Of a DNA stretch of 64,000 nucleotides, positions 25,400-34,738 are shown one piece after another. Below the pieces are notes generated by a model. The model did no database searches. It saw only the letters and a program-made list of their open reading frames with translations, and was not told the origin of the DNA. Position 1 is the stretch's first letter. Every line of letters begins with the position of its first letter. The DNA is taken from positions 1 through 64,000 of the forward strand of contig NZ_UUPU01000094.1 of NCBI RefSeq assembly GCF_900591205.1, given 5' to 3'. This DNA is from Pseudomonas viridiflava. GTDB lineage: Bacteria > Pseudomonadota > Gammaproteobacteria > Pseudomonadales > Pseudomonadaceae. A program made the translations under genes and the position numbers.

Positions 25400-26335
25400 A
25401 TGTCTGAGTTGATCCTCCACCACTACCCGCAATCCCCCTTCGCTGAAAAAGCCCGCCTGTTGCTGGGCTTCAAGGGCTTGTCCTGGCACTCGGTGCATAT
25501 CTCGCCGGTGATGCCCAAGCCTGATCTCACCGCCCTCACCGGCGGCTATCGCAAGACGCCGGTGCTGCAAGTGGGCGCCGATATCTATTGCGACACCGCG
25601 TTGATCGCCCGCCGTCTGGAGCAGGAAAAGTCCGCACCGGCGCTGTTTCCCCAGGGCCTGGAACTGATCACCCAAGGCTTCGCCGCGTGGGCCGATTCGC
25701 TGGTGTTTTCGCATGCTGTGGCGCTGGTGTTCCAGCCTGAGTCCCTGGCGGTCAAATTCGCCAAAGTGCCGCCGCAGATGCTCCAGGTGCTGGTGGCCGA
25801 CCGCAGCAAACTGTTCAGCGGTGGCACCGCGGCCCGCGTGCAATTGGACCAGGCCAAGCATCAATGGCCGGCGATTGTCGGGCGTATCGAGCAGCAATTA
25901 CAGCACGCGCCGGGGGATTTTCTGTTCGGCGAGCCGTCGATTGCCGACTTTGCCCTGGCGCATCCACTGTGGTTCCTCAAAGGCTCGTCCGTGACTGCGC
26001 CCTTGGTGGATGCCCATCCCGCCGTCGCCGCCTGGTTGGACCGAGTACTCAGTTTCGGCCATGGCACCGCCACCCAAATGAGTGCCGAGCAAGCGCTGGA
26101 CGTGGCGCGCAATGCGACCCCCGCCGTGCTGCCGGAGGAGGTATTCGAGGATTTGAACGGCTTCAAGGCCGGCCAGCACGTCACCATTAGCGCGACTGAC
26201 TACGGCACCGACCCGGTGGCCGGTGAGCTGCTGTTTGCCGGGCGCGAAGAACTGATCCTACGGCGCACCGATGAACGCGCCGGCACCCTGCACGTGCATT
26301 TCCCACGCATGGGTTTTCGCATTCAGGCGCAATAA
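25400..26335 (+). CDS. Glutathione S-transferase family protein
   Basis: This 311-aa protein has an N-terminal thioredoxin-like GST domain (LILHHYPQSPFAEKARLLLG, then YRKTPVLQVG with the cis-Pro, then DTALIARRLE) and an all-helical C-terminal domain ending around residue 220. An additional roughly 80-residue tail (EEVFEDLNGFKAGQHVTI...) extends past the usual GST length. The short SPFAEKAR motif is common in bacterial GST-like proteins. The substrate is unknown. Confidence 0.82.
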   Translation: MSELILHHYPQSPFAEKARLLLGFKGLSWHSVHISPVMPKPDLTALTGGYRKTPVLQVGADIYCDTALIARRLEQEKSAPALFPQGLELITQGFAAWADSLVFSHAVALVFQPESLAVKFAKVPPQMLQVLVADRSKLFSGGTAARVQLDQAKHQWPAIVGRIEQQLQHAPGDFLFGEPSIADFALAHPLWFLKGSSVTAPLVDAHPAVAAWLDRVLSFGHGTATQMSAEQALDVARNATPAVLPEEVFEDLNGFKAGQHVTISATDYGTDPVAGELLFAGREELILRRTDERAGTLHVHFPRMGFRIQAQ

Positions 26336-26390
26336 ATAAAAATATTTGCAAACAAAGGTGAGGTAAATCGTCAGCCCAACCGTGTAGTGC

Positions 26391-28865
26391 ATGAAACTGC
26401 GATCTATTCGCATTAACAGCGTTTTCTACACGGGTTCTCACAGCATGAAGTCGATGGCGGGCGGTTTGGTTAAACAGTGGCTGGGAGCCTCGGTATTGGC
26501 GGTGTCGGGGCTGGCGTTGCTGCCCCTTTGCGTCGCGCAGGCGCAGGAGCAGCAAAGCGCCCAGTTCACGTTTGCCCTGGCAGCCAAACCGCTGCCCCAG
26601 GCGTTGAGCGAGTTCAGCCGGGTGACCGGGATCAGCGTGATCTACACCGATGAAGCGCCCTACGGCCTCAGCGCCCCGGCGGTCAGCGGGCAAATGAGCG
26701 CGACCCAGGCGCTGCAACGCCTGCTGGGCAACTCAGGGTTCACCTTCCGCCAGATCGACGCCCGCACCCTGGCCCTGGAGCCCGTGCCCACCGAGGGCGC
26801 GCTGAACCTCGGCGCCACCACCATCAGCGGCGCCAGCCAGGCCCAGGACAGCACCAGCTACCAGCCGCCGCCCACCAGTTCGGTGATGCGCTCCCACGGC
26901 CTGCTGCTGGAAACCCCGCAGACCGTCAACGTGGTGCCGGCCCAAGTGCTGCGCGACCAGACCCCGCGCAATCTGGATGACGCCCTGGCCAATATCAGCG
27001 GTATCACCCAGGCCAACACCTTGGCCAGCACCCAGGACGCGGTGATGCTGCGCGGCTTCGGCGACAACCGTAACGGCTCGATCATGCAGGACGGTATGCC
27101 GCTTGTGCAGGGTCGTGCGCTGAACTCCACCGCTGAGCGGGTTGAAGTGCTCAAGGGCCCGTCGTCGTTGCTGTATGGGATTCAGGACCCGGGCGGCGTG
27201 GTGAACATCGTCAGCAAAAAGCCGCAACTGACCCAGGCCACTTCCCTGACCGTGCGCGGCTCGACCTTCGGCGACGGCAAGAACGGCAGCGGCGGCAACC
27301 TCGACACCACCGGCCCGATTGGCGATTCCGGGCTGGCCTATCGGCTGATCGTCGACCACGAAGACGAAGACTACTGGCGCAATTTCGGCACCCACCGCGA
27401 GACGCTGGTGGCGCCGTCACTGGCCTGGTTTGGCGACACCACCAAGCTGCTGTTTGCCTACGAGCACCGCGAGTTTCTTTCGCCGTTCGACCGTGGCACG
27501 GCCATCGACCCCAAGACCAACCACCCGCTGGATATCCCCGCGACCCGGCGCCTGGATGAGCCGTTCAACAACATGGAAGGCCGCTCCGACCTGTACCGCT
27601 TTGAAGCCGATCATGATTTGAATGACGACTGGAAAGCCCATTTCGGCTACAGCTGGAACCGCGAAACCTACGACGCCAGCCAGGTACGTGTCAGCGCGGT
27701 GAATAGCAACGGCACCTTGACGCGCAAGATGGACGGCACCAAGGGCGCGATCACCACCGACCGCTTCACCACCGCCAGCCTGGAAGGCAAAGTCAACGTG
27801 CTGGGCATGCAGCATGACCTGGTATTCGGCCTGGATGACGAATACCGCAAGATCTACCGCGCCGACCTGATTCGTCAGAATTCACGTGGCGCCTTCAGTT
27901 ACCTGAACCCGGTGTATGGCAACGAAGTCGCGGGCACCACCGTCAGCGCCGCCGACAGCGCCCAGACCGACCTGCTGCGCAGCGACTCGCTGTTCTTCCA
28001 GGACGCCATCCACCTGACCGACCAATGGATCTTCGTGGCCGGGGCGCGCTACCAGATGTATGACCAATACGCCGGCAAAGGCGTGCCATTCAAGGCTAAT
28101 ACCGACGGCAACGGCCAGGCGTGGGTGCCGCGTGCCGGGCTGGTGTACCGTTACACCGACGAGTTGTCGTTCTACGGCAGCTACACCGAGTCGTTCAAGC
28201 CCAACTCCACCATTGCCGCGCTGGCCGATGGCAGCACGTTGACCGGCGACCTTACGCCTGAGCAATCCAAATCCTGGGAACTGGGCGCCAAACTCGATAT
28301 CCCTGGGCGCATCACCGCCAGCGCCGCGTTGTTCAATATCGACAAGCGCAATGTGCTGGTGTCGGTGGGTTCCGGTGCGAACACCGTCTACAGCATTGCC
28401 GGGCAAGTGCGTTCGCGTGGCCTGGAACTGGATGCCACCGGACAGCTTACCGACCAGTGGAGTGTGATCGGCAGCTACGCCTACACCGACGCCCTGGATG
28501 TGAAAGACAAAGACCCGACGCTGGAAGGCAACCGCCTGCAGAACGTGGCCAAGCACACCGGCTCGCTGTCGGTGGCCTACGACTTCGGCAACATCTTCGG
28601 CGGCGACCAGCTGCGCGTGGGCACCGGTGCGCGGTATGTGGGTGAGCGCGCAGGCGATGCCGCCAACGACTTCACCCTGCCGGGCTACACCGTGGCGGAT
28701 GCATTCGCCACCTACGACACCAAAATCGACGGGCAGAAGGTCAAGTTCCAGCTCAACGTGAAGAACATGTTCGACCGCGTCTACTACACCTCGGCGGCCA
28801 GCCGGTTGTTTGTGTCCATGGGGGATGCACGGCAGGTGTCGGTGTCGAGCACGCTGGAGTTCTAA
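26391..28865 (+). CDS. TonB-dependent siderophore receptor with STN domain
   Basis: This outer-membrane receptor is about 824 aa from the ATG at 26391, or 806 aa from 26445. After a signal region (LAVSGLALLPLCVAQAQ) comes an STN signalling domain (about 60-110: FTFALAAKPLPQALSEFSRV), then a plug (PQTVNVVPAQVLRDQ, VEVLKGPSSLLYG) and a 22-strand barrel ending in VSVSSTLEF. STN domains normally contact a FecR-type anti-sigma factor, but none is adjacent. An orphan ECF/FecR pair lies at 57.5-59.1 kb. The ligand is probably a hydroxamate or catecholate ferri-siderophore, but the sequence does not settle it. Confidence 0.88.
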   Translation: MKLRSIRINSVFYTGSHSMKSMAGGLVKQWLGASVLAVSGLALLPLCVAQAQEQQSAQFTFALAAKPLPQALSEFSRVTGISVIYTDEAPYGLSAPAVSGQMSATQALQRLLGNSGFTFRQIDARTLALEPVPTEGALNLGATTISGASQAQDSTSYQPPPTSSVMRSHGLLLETPQTVNVVPAQVLRDQTPRNLDDALANISGITQANTLASTQDAVMLRGFGDNRNGSIMQDGMPLVQGRALNSTAERVEVLKGPSSLLYGIQDPGGVVNIVSKKPQLTQATSLTVRGSTFGDGKNGSGGNLDTTGPIGDSGLAYRLIVDHEDEDYWRNFGTHRETLVAPSLAWFGDTTKLLFAYEHREFLSPFDRGTAIDPKTNHPLDIPATRRLDEPFNNMEGRSDLYRFEADHDLNDDWKAHFGYSWNRETYDASQVRVSAVNSNGTLTRKMDGTKGAITTDRFTTASLEGKVNVLGMQHDLVFGLDDEYRKIYRADLIRQNSRGAFSYLNPVYGNEVAGTTVSAADSAQTDLLRSDSLFFQDAIHLTDQWIFVAGARYQMYDQYAGKGVPFKANTDGNGQAWVPRAGLVYRYTDELSFYGSYTESFKPNSTIAALADGSTLTGDLTPEQSKSWELGAKLDIPGRITASAALFNIDKRNVLVSVGSGANTVYSIAGQVRSRGLELDATGQLTDQWSVIGSYAYTDALDVKDKDPTLEGNRLQNVAKHTGSLSVAYDFGNIFGGDQLRVGTGARYVGERAGDAANDFTLPGYTVADAFATYDTKIDGQKVKFQLNVKNMFDRVYYTSAASRLFVSMGDARQVSVSSTLEF

Positions 28866-28882
28866 AGCGCATCGAAACGCTC

Positions 28883-29016
28883 TTGTGGCGAGCGGGCTTG
28901 CCCGCGTTGGAGTGCGAAGCACGCCCAATCCAGGCACCTCGGTGTACCAAAAAGACAGCGTTGGCAGGTTTTGGGGCCTTTGCGCAGCCCAACGCGGGCA
29001 AGCCCGCTCGCCACAA
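28883..29016. repeat. Large REP-like inverted repeat (GTGGCGAGCGGGC type)
   Basis: The arms TTGTGGCGAGCGGGCTTGC... at 28883 onward and their complement ending at 29016 surround about 80 bases. It belongs to the same class as the element at 37235-37364 but with a different core. It separates the TonB receptor from the PBP4 gene. Confidence 0.8.
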
Positions 29017-29071
29017 TTAGAGCGAGCTGTTAGCGTTGCCGCCATTGATGGCTTTACGGAACACAACGCTG

Positions 29072-30529
29072 ATGCACTTTGGACGATGGTTACACGCCGG
29101 CATGCTGCTGGCCGGCTTGAGTTTTTTGCTGGGTGGTTGCGCGAGCGTTTCGCCGACTGCCACCTCGTCAACCCTGGACCACCTGTTGGCCGACCCGGCC
29201 CTCAACGGCGCCACCGTCTCGCTGATGGTGCGTGATGCTCGCAGCGCCAGCACCCTCTACCAGCACAACCCGCGCACGCGGCTGATTCCGGCCTCCAACC
29301 TCAAGCTGCTCACCACCGCTGCGGCGATGGATGTGCTGGGGCCGCAGTACCGGTTTTCGACCCAACTGTTGAGCAATGGCACCCTGCAGGGTGGGCGCCT
29401 CAGTGGCAACCTGTACCTGCGCGGCCTGGGCGACCCCACCACGCAGTTTGCCGATTACCAGGCATTGGCCGCCCAACTGGCGAGCCAGGGCGTGCGGCAG
29501 GTGCAGGGTGATCTGGTATTCGACGACAGTTGGTTCGACGCCGAGCGGTTGGGGGTGGACTGGGCTCAGGACGATGAAAGCACCTACTACGGCGCGCAGA
29601 TTTCGGCGCTGACCGTGTCACCCAATTCCGATTTTGATGCGGGCACTTTACTGGTCACCGCCAAGGCTCCAGCGACGGTAGGCCAGCCGGTAAGCGTGGC
29701 TATCAGCCCGGCGACCGATTATGTGCAACTGAGCAATCGCGCCGTCAGCGGCCCTGGCAACAGCTACGCCATCACCCGCCGGCATGGCACCAACCTGCTG
29801 CAACTCACGGGCGCACTGGCGCCGGGCAGCCAGAGCCGACAGTGGGTCAGTGTGTGGGAGCCGACGCAGCTGGTGGCCAACCTGTTTGAGCAGGCGTTGG
29901 CGCAGCAGGGCATCCAAGTGCTGGGGCGGCGTGTGATCGGTGGCGCAAGCCCCGCAACCGCCACGCTATTGGCCGAGCATCAATCGGCGCCGTTGCAGGA
30001 CTTGATCACGCCGTTGCTCAAACTCTCGAACAACAACATGTCCGAAGCCTTGCTCAAGGCCATGGGGCGCAAGACCGCGAATGCCGGCACCGCGCAGGCG
30101 GGGGTTGCGGCGGTAGCGGCGTTCATGGCGCGTCAGGGCATGGACCCGACAGCATTGAGCCAGGTCGACGGCTCGGGCTTGTCGCGGCGCAATCTGGTGT
30201 CGTCGCAGACCCTGACCGACCTGCTGCTGGCGACGGCCAAACAACCCTGGTTCGGCGCCTGGTACGCGGCGTTGCCGATTGCCGGGAATGCTGACCGCAT
30301 GACGGGTGGCAGCCTGCGTTATCGCCTGCGTGGCACGGCTGCGGAAAATAACCTGCACGGCAAGACCGGGTCGATGGCCGGCGTGTCGTCATTGAGCGGC
30401 TACATCACCGACGCCAAGGGTCGGCGCCTGGTGTTCTCGATGATCAGCAATAACTACGTGAGCGACGCGGCGCCCATCCGCGCACTGGAGAACCGCGTGG
30501 CGCTGGCCCTGAGCCAATGGCACGACTAG
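29072..30529 (+). CDS. dacB: D-alanyl-D-alanine carboxypeptidase/endopeptidase PBP4
   Basis: This is a class C low-molecular-weight penicillin-binding protein of about 485 aa that trims peptidoglycan cross-links in the periplasm. The active-site motifs are SNLK in IPASNLKLLT near residue 70, SNN in LKLSNNNMSEA near 320, and KTG in LHGKTGSMAG near 430. The N-terminus (LLAGLSFLLGGCAS) looks like a lipoprotein signal, suggesting membrane anchoring. Starts at 29048 and 29072 are both possible. I prefer the latter because it opens the signal peptide directly. Confidence 0.9.
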   Translation: MHFGRWLHAGMLLAGLSFLLGGCASVSPTATSSTLDHLLADPALNGATVSLMVRDARSASTLYQHNPRTRLIPASNLKLLTTAAAMDVLGPQYRFSTQLLSNGTLQGGRLSGNLYLRGLGDPTTQFADYQALAAQLASQGVRQVQGDLVFDDSWFDAERLGVDWAQDDESTYYGAQISALTVSPNSDFDAGTLLVTAKAPATVGQPVSVAISPATDYVQLSNRAVSGPGNSYAITRRHGTNLLQLTGALAPGSQSRQWVSVWEPTQLVANLFEQALAQQGIQVLGRRVIGGASPATATLLAEHQSAPLQDLITPLLKLSNNNMSEALLKAMGRKTANAGTAQAGVAAVAAFMARQGMDPTALSQVDGSGLSRRNLVSSQTLTDLLLATAKQPWFGAWYAALPIAGNADRMTGGSLRYRLRGTAAENNLHGKTGSMAGVSSLSGYITDAKGRRLVFSMISNNYVSDAAPIRALENRVALALSQWHD

Positions 30530-30530
30530 C

Positions 30531-31310
30531 TCAGGGCTGATAGCCCATGCGCCAGCTGACGGCCCGGGTCGCGGCCAGCAGACGCTGGGCCGCCGGGCCA
30601 TCTTCGTCGGCGTGGAACAGCGAGGTGGGCCCCACCACCGTCATCACCGCCGCCACCTGCCCGACCGCGTTGAACACCGGCGCCGACAAGGCATCCACCC
30701 CCGGCATCAGCAAGCCATGCACAAAGTGCAGGCCGCGCTGGCGGATCTGTTCGCAGGCGCTGGCGTAGGCATCGTCGTCCGCCAGGGCGTGGGCGATACC
30801 GGCCTGGATCTCACGCGCACGCAGTTCGACGGTTTCCCGTGATGGCAGGAACGCACTGAACACCAGCCCGGTGGACGAACTGAGCAGCGGCAGCACCGAA
30901 CCCAACTGCGTGACCACGGTGATGGCGCGCACCGCCGGTTCGATCTGCACCACGGTCGCGCCCTGATTGCCCCACACCGCCAGAAAGCAGGTTTCATTCA
31001 AATCGTCGCGCAACTCGGCCAGCGGCATCGCGCCGACTTTCAGCACATCCATGCTGCCCAGCGCCGCCAAGCCCACGCGCAACGCCTCGCGGCCCAGGCC
31101 GTAATGGTTGGTGGCGGTGTTCTGTTCGGCAAACCCCGAGGCAATCAACGCCTGCAAATAACGGTGCACCTTGCTCGCCGGCATCTGCACATGCTCGGCC
31201 AGGCGCGACAGCGAAGTGGCCGGAGACAGTTCGGCCAGGGCCTTGAGGATATCGGTGCCCACTTCGGCCGAGCGGACTTTCTGTTTACCGGTGTCGCGGG
31301 GCTTTTCCAT
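30531..31310 (-). CDS. hmgR: IclR family regulator of homogentisate catabolism (HmgR)
   Basis: This 259-aa IclR-family protein has an N-terminal winged HTH (TSLSRLAEHVQMPASKVHRY followed by LQALIASGFA) and a C-terminal effector-binding domain (LNETCFLAVWGNQGATVV). It is divergent from hmgABC, as HmgR is in pseudomonads, where it represses the operon and homogentisate releases it. The ATG at 31310 gives MEKPRDTGKQKV. A longer frame to 31373 overlaps the likely operator. Confidence 0.88.
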   Translation of the reverse strand: MEKPRDTGKQKVRSAEVGTDILKALAELSPATSLSRLAEHVQMPASKVHRYLQALIASGFAEQNTATNHYGLGREALRVGLAALGSMDVLKVGAMPLAELRDDLNETCFLAVWGNQGATVVQIEPAVRAITVVTQLGSVLPLLSSSTGLVFSAFLPSRETVELRAREIQAGIAHALADDDAYASACEQIRQRGLHFVHGLLMPGVDALSAPVFNAVGQVAAVMTVVGPTSLFHADEDGPAAQRLLAATRAVSWRMGYQP

Positions 31311-31374
31311 GAAGGGGCGAGAATCCGAGAGATGAGTGGGCGTCTTTATAGCTTGACGGTCGACAGTGATCAAA

Positions 31375-31389
31375 TTACGTTATGCGTAA
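31375..31389. promoter_or_regulatory. Candidate HmgR operator
   Basis: The palindrome TTACG-TTATG-CGTAA lies in the hmgR-hmgA divergent gap, followed by a further half-site-like ATTACGAT at 31394-31401. Its position and TTACG half-sites fit an HmgR binding site overlapping the hmgA promoter. Confidence 0.6.
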
Positions 31390-31430
31390 CTGGATTACGA
31401 TAAAAACAACTTCCAAATAGAGGATGATCC

Positions 31431-32714
31431 ATGAACCTCGAATACCTGTCGGGCTTTGGCAATGAATTCGCCAGCGAAGCCCTGCCTGGCGCGCTGCCCG
31501 TCGGCCAGAACTCCCCGCAAAAAGCCCCGTACGGCCTGTACACCGAGCTGTTCTCCGGCACCGCCTTTACCATGGCGCGCAGTGAAGCCCGCCGCACCTG
31601 GCTGTACCGTATCCAGCCGTCGGCCAATCACCCAGCGTTCGAAAAGCTTGCGCGGCAACTGGCCGGTGGGCCATTGGGCGCGGTCACACCGAATCGGTTG
31701 CGCTGGAACCCATTGGATATCCCGAGCGAACCGACGGACTTTATTGATGGCCTTGTAGGAATGGTTGCCAACTGCGGGTCGCAAAACCCCTCAGGCATCA
31801 GCATCTACAACTACCGCGCCAACCGCTCGATGGAGCGTGTGTTCTTCAATGCCGACGGCGAACTGTTGATCGTCCCCGAGCAGGGCCGCCTGCGCATCGC
31901 CACCGAACTCGGGGTGCTGGAGGTCGAACCGCTGGACATCGTGGTGCTGCCGCGTGGCCTCAAGTTCCGCGTTGAGCTGCTGGATGCGCAAGCACGCGGC
32001 TATGTTGCGGAAAACCACGGCGCACCGCTGCGTCTGCCGGACCTGGGGCCCATCGGCAGCAACGGCCTGGCCAACCCGCGTGACTTCCTCACCCCGGTTG
32101 CCCGCTACGAAGACCTGAAACGCCCGACAACGCTGGTACAGAAATTCCTCGGCGAGCTGTGGGCGTGCGAATTGGACCATTCGCCGCTGAACGTGGTGGC
32201 CTGGCATGGTAATAACGTGCCGTACAAATACGACCTGCGCCGCTTTAACACCATCGGCACGGTGAGCTTCGATCACCCCGACCCGTCGATCTTCACCGTG
32301 TTGACCTCCCCCACCAGCGTGCACGGCCTGGCCAATCTCGACTTCGTGATTTTCCCGCCACGCTGGATGGTGGCCGAGAACACCTTCCGGCCGCCGTGGT
32401 TCCACCGCAACCTGATGAACGAATACATGGGCCTGATCCAGGGCGCCTACGACGCCAAGGCCGAGGGCTTCCTGCCCGGCGGCGCGTCGCTGCACAGCTG
32501 CATGAGCGCCCATGGCCCGGATGGCGACACCTGCACCAAAGCCATTAACGTGGAGCTGGCGCCGCACAAGATTGATAACACCATGGCCTTTATGTTCGAG
32601 ACCAGCCAAGTGCTGCGCCCGACCCAATTCGCCCTGGAGTGTCCGCAACTGCAACCCTCTTACGACGCGTGCTGGGCCTCGCTGCCTGCCACCTTCAACC
32701 CGAACCGGAGATAA
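31431..32714 (+). CDS. hmgA: Homogentisate 1,2-dioxygenase
   Basis: This 427-aa Fe(II) ring-cleavage dioxygenase converts homogentisate to maleylacetoacetate in tyrosine and phenylalanine breakdown. Landmarks are YLSGFGNEFASEALPGALP at the start, PPWFHRNLMNEYMGL with iron ligands His and Glu, and SLHSCMSAHGPD with the third His region. Length is typical. It is the first gene of hmgA-fahA-maiA with tiny gaps. Confidence 0.97.
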   Translation: MNLEYLSGFGNEFASEALPGALPVGQNSPQKAPYGLYTELFSGTAFTMARSEARRTWLYRIQPSANHPAFEKLARQLAGGPLGAVTPNRLRWNPLDIPSEPTDFIDGLVGMVANCGSQNPSGISIYNYRANRSMERVFFNADGELLIVPEQGRLRIATELGVLEVEPLDIVVLPRGLKFRVELLDAQARGYVAENHGAPLRLPDLGPIGSNGLANPRDFLTPVARYEDLKRPTTLVQKFLGELWACELDHSPLNVVAWHGNNVPYKYDLRRFNTIGTVSFDHPDPSIFTVLTSPTSVHGLANLDFVIFPPRWMVAENTFRPPWFHRNLMNEYMGLIQGAYDAKAEGFLPGGASLHSCMSAHGPDGDTCTKAINVELAPHKIDNTMAFMFETSQVLRPTQFALECPQLQPSYDACWASLPATFNPNRR

Positions 32715-32717
32715 CCC

Positions 32718-34004
32718 ATGACGCAGCCAACACTTACCCGCAGCTGGGTGGCCTCCGCCAACGGTCACCCCGACTTCCCGCTGCAGAACCTGCCGTTGGG
32801 CGTATTCAGCATCAACGGCTCGGCACCGCGCAGCGGCGTGGCGATTGGCGACGCGATCCTCGACCTGCATGCCGCGCTGGACGAGTTTAACGGTGAAGCG
32901 CGCCGCGCCGTTGAAGCCACCGCTGGCGGCCAACTGAACGCCTTTTTCGAACTGGGCCGTGGCCCGCGTGTGGCCTTGCGCGAACGCCTGCTGGAACTGC
33001 TCGCCGAAGGCAGCAAGCTGCAAACCCGTGAGGCGCAGGTGCTGCACCGCGCCGTTGAGTGCCAGATGCATCTGCCGGCCAGCATCCGCGACTACACCGA
33101 CTTCTATGTCGGCATCGAACACGCGCAAAACGTCGGCAAGTTGTTCCGCCCCGACAACCCCTTGCTGCCGAACTACAAATACGTGCCGATCGGCTATCAC
33201 GGCCGTGCCTCGACCATTCGCCCGTCGGGCACTGAGGTCCGTCGCCCCAAAGGCCAGACCCTGCCGGCGGGCCAGACCGAGCCGAGCTTCGGCCCCTGCG
33301 CACGGCTGGACTACGAACTGGAGCTGGGTATCTGGATCGGCCAGGGCAATGCCATGGGCGACTCGATTGCGATTGGCGATGCGGCTGAGCATATTGCCGG
33401 TTTCTGCCTGCTTAACGACTGGTCGGCGCGGGATATCCAGGCTTGGGAATACCAGCCGCTGGGGCCGTTTTTGTCGAAAAGTTTTATCACCACGATCTCG
33501 CCCTGGGTGGTCACGGCCGAAGCGCTGGAGCCTTTCCGCAAAGCGCAACCGGCGCGCCCCGCGGGCGACCCACAACCGCTGCCGTACTTGCTGGACACAC
33601 GTGACCAGGCGGCCGGCGCGCTGGATATCGAACTCGAAGTGCTGCTGAGCACCGCGTCGATGCGTGAGCAAAATCTGTCGCCCCATCGCCTGGCCCTGAG
33701 TAACAGCTTGCATATGTACTGGACTGTCGCGCAATTGGTGGCGCACCACAGCGTCAATGGCTGCCAGTTGCAGGCCGGCGACCTGTTTGGCTCGGGCACC
33801 TTGTCCGGGCCGCAGCCTGGGCAATTCGGCAGCCTGCTGGAGATGACCGAAGGCGGCAAACAACCGGTCGAATTGCCCTCTGGCGAGGTGCGTAAATTCC
33901 TCGAAGACGGTGACGAAATCATCTTGCGCGCGCGTTGCAGCCGCGAAGGCTTTGCCTCCATCGGCTTCGGCGAATGCCGGGGCACCGTGGTTGCGGCGCG
34001 CTGA
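32718..34004 (+). CDS. fahA: Fumarylacetoacetase
   Basis: This 428-aa hydrolase cleaves fumarylacetoacetate to fumarate and acetoacetate, the last step of the pathway (also named hmgB in pseudomonads). Landmarks are DFYVGIEHAQNVGKLFRP, PIGYHGRASTIRPSGT, and metal ligands in LDYELELGIWIG and NDWSARDIQAWEYQPLGPF. It starts three bases after hmgA and ends 12 bases before the isomerase gene. Confidence 0.97.
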   Translation: MTQPTLTRSWVASANGHPDFPLQNLPLGVFSINGSAPRSGVAIGDAILDLHAALDEFNGEARRAVEATAGGQLNAFFELGRGPRVALRERLLELLAEGSKLQTREAQVLHRAVECQMHLPASIRDYTDFYVGIEHAQNVGKLFRPDNPLLPNYKYVPIGYHGRASTIRPSGTEVRRPKGQTLPAGQTEPSFGPCARLDYELELGIWIGQGNAMGDSIAIGDAAEHIAGFCLLNDWSARDIQAWEYQPLGPFLSKSFITTISPWVVTAEALEPFRKAQPARPAGDPQPLPYLLDTRDQAAGALDIELEVLLSTASMREQNLSPHRLALSNSLHMYWTVAQLVAHHSVNGCQLQAGDLFGSGTLSGPQPGQFGSLLEMTEGGKQPVELPSGEVRKFLEDGDEIILRARCSREGFASIGFGECRGTVVAAR

Positions 34005-34016
34005 GAGGGCAGGGCG

Positions 34017-34661
34017 ATGCAACTCTATACTTACTACCGTTCCACCTCGTCATACCGGGTGCGTATTGCCTTGGCACTCAAGGGCATGGACTTCACGGCG
34101 GTGCCGGTCAACTTGCTGCTACCGGCCGGTGGCGCCAATCGTCAGCCGCAGTATCTGGCGATCAACCCGCAGGGCCGCGTACCGGCCTTGCGCACCGACG
34201 AGGGCGAGCTGCTGATTCAGTCCCCGGCGATCATCGAGTACCTGGACGAACGTTATCCACAGGTGCCGCTGCTTTCCAAGGACTTGGCAACCCGTGCCCA
34301 TGAGCGTGCGGTGGCCTCGATCATCGGTTGCGATATTCACCCGTTGCACAACTCCAGTACCCAGAACCTGCTGCGCCAGTGGGGGCACGATGAGGCGCAG
34401 TTGCTGGAGTGGATCGGGCATTGGATCAGCCAGGGGCTGGGGGCTGTGGAGGAGTTGATTGGCGACAAGGGCTATTGCTTTGGCGAGCAGCCGGGCCTGG
34501 CGGACGCGTTTCTGATACCGCAGTTGTATGCGGCGGAGCGCTTCAAGGTGCCGCTGGCGGCGTACCCGCGCATCGGGCGGGTGGCGGCGCTGGCGGCGCA
34601 GCATCCGGCGTTTATCCAGGCCCACCCGGCGAACCAGCCGGACACCCCTGAAACACCATGA
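34017..34661 (+). CDS. maiA: Maleylacetoacetate isomerase (zeta-class GST)
   Basis: This 214-aa glutathione-dependent isomerase (hmgC) converts maleylacetoacetate to fumarylacetoacetate. The N-terminal motif STSSYRVRIALALKG replaces the classic SSCxWRVRIAL but keeps the serines and arginine. LIQSPAIIEYLDERYP and QNLLRQW follow. It is the last gene of hmgABC. Confidence 0.95.
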   Translation: MQLYTYYRSTSSYRVRIALALKGMDFTAVPVNLLLPAGGANRQPQYLAINPQGRVPALRTDEGELLIQSPAIIEYLDERYPQVPLLSKDLATRAHERAVASIIGCDIHPLHNSSTQNLLRQWGHDEAQLLEWIGHWISQGLGAVEELIGDKGYCFGEQPGLADAFLIPQLYAAERFKVPLAAYPRIGRVAALAAQHPAFIQAHPANQPDTPETP

Positions 34662-34738
34662 ATCTTAAGGCTGCACCGCTCCCACAGTCATGCCCGTTCG
34701 CCGCAACAGGAAGTCAGGTGCCAAAAAAGTAGTGGTTT

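Noticed and set aside
27882..29171. 429-aa minus-strand ORF opposite the TonB receptor
   Set aside because: It is an antisense shadow that also crosses a REP element and the start of dacB.
31791..34022. 743-aa ORF on the minus strand opposite hmgA/fahA
   Set aside because: It is the antisense of two clearly recognised catabolic genes. Long antisense frames are expected in GC-rich coding DNA, and the translation resembles no family.
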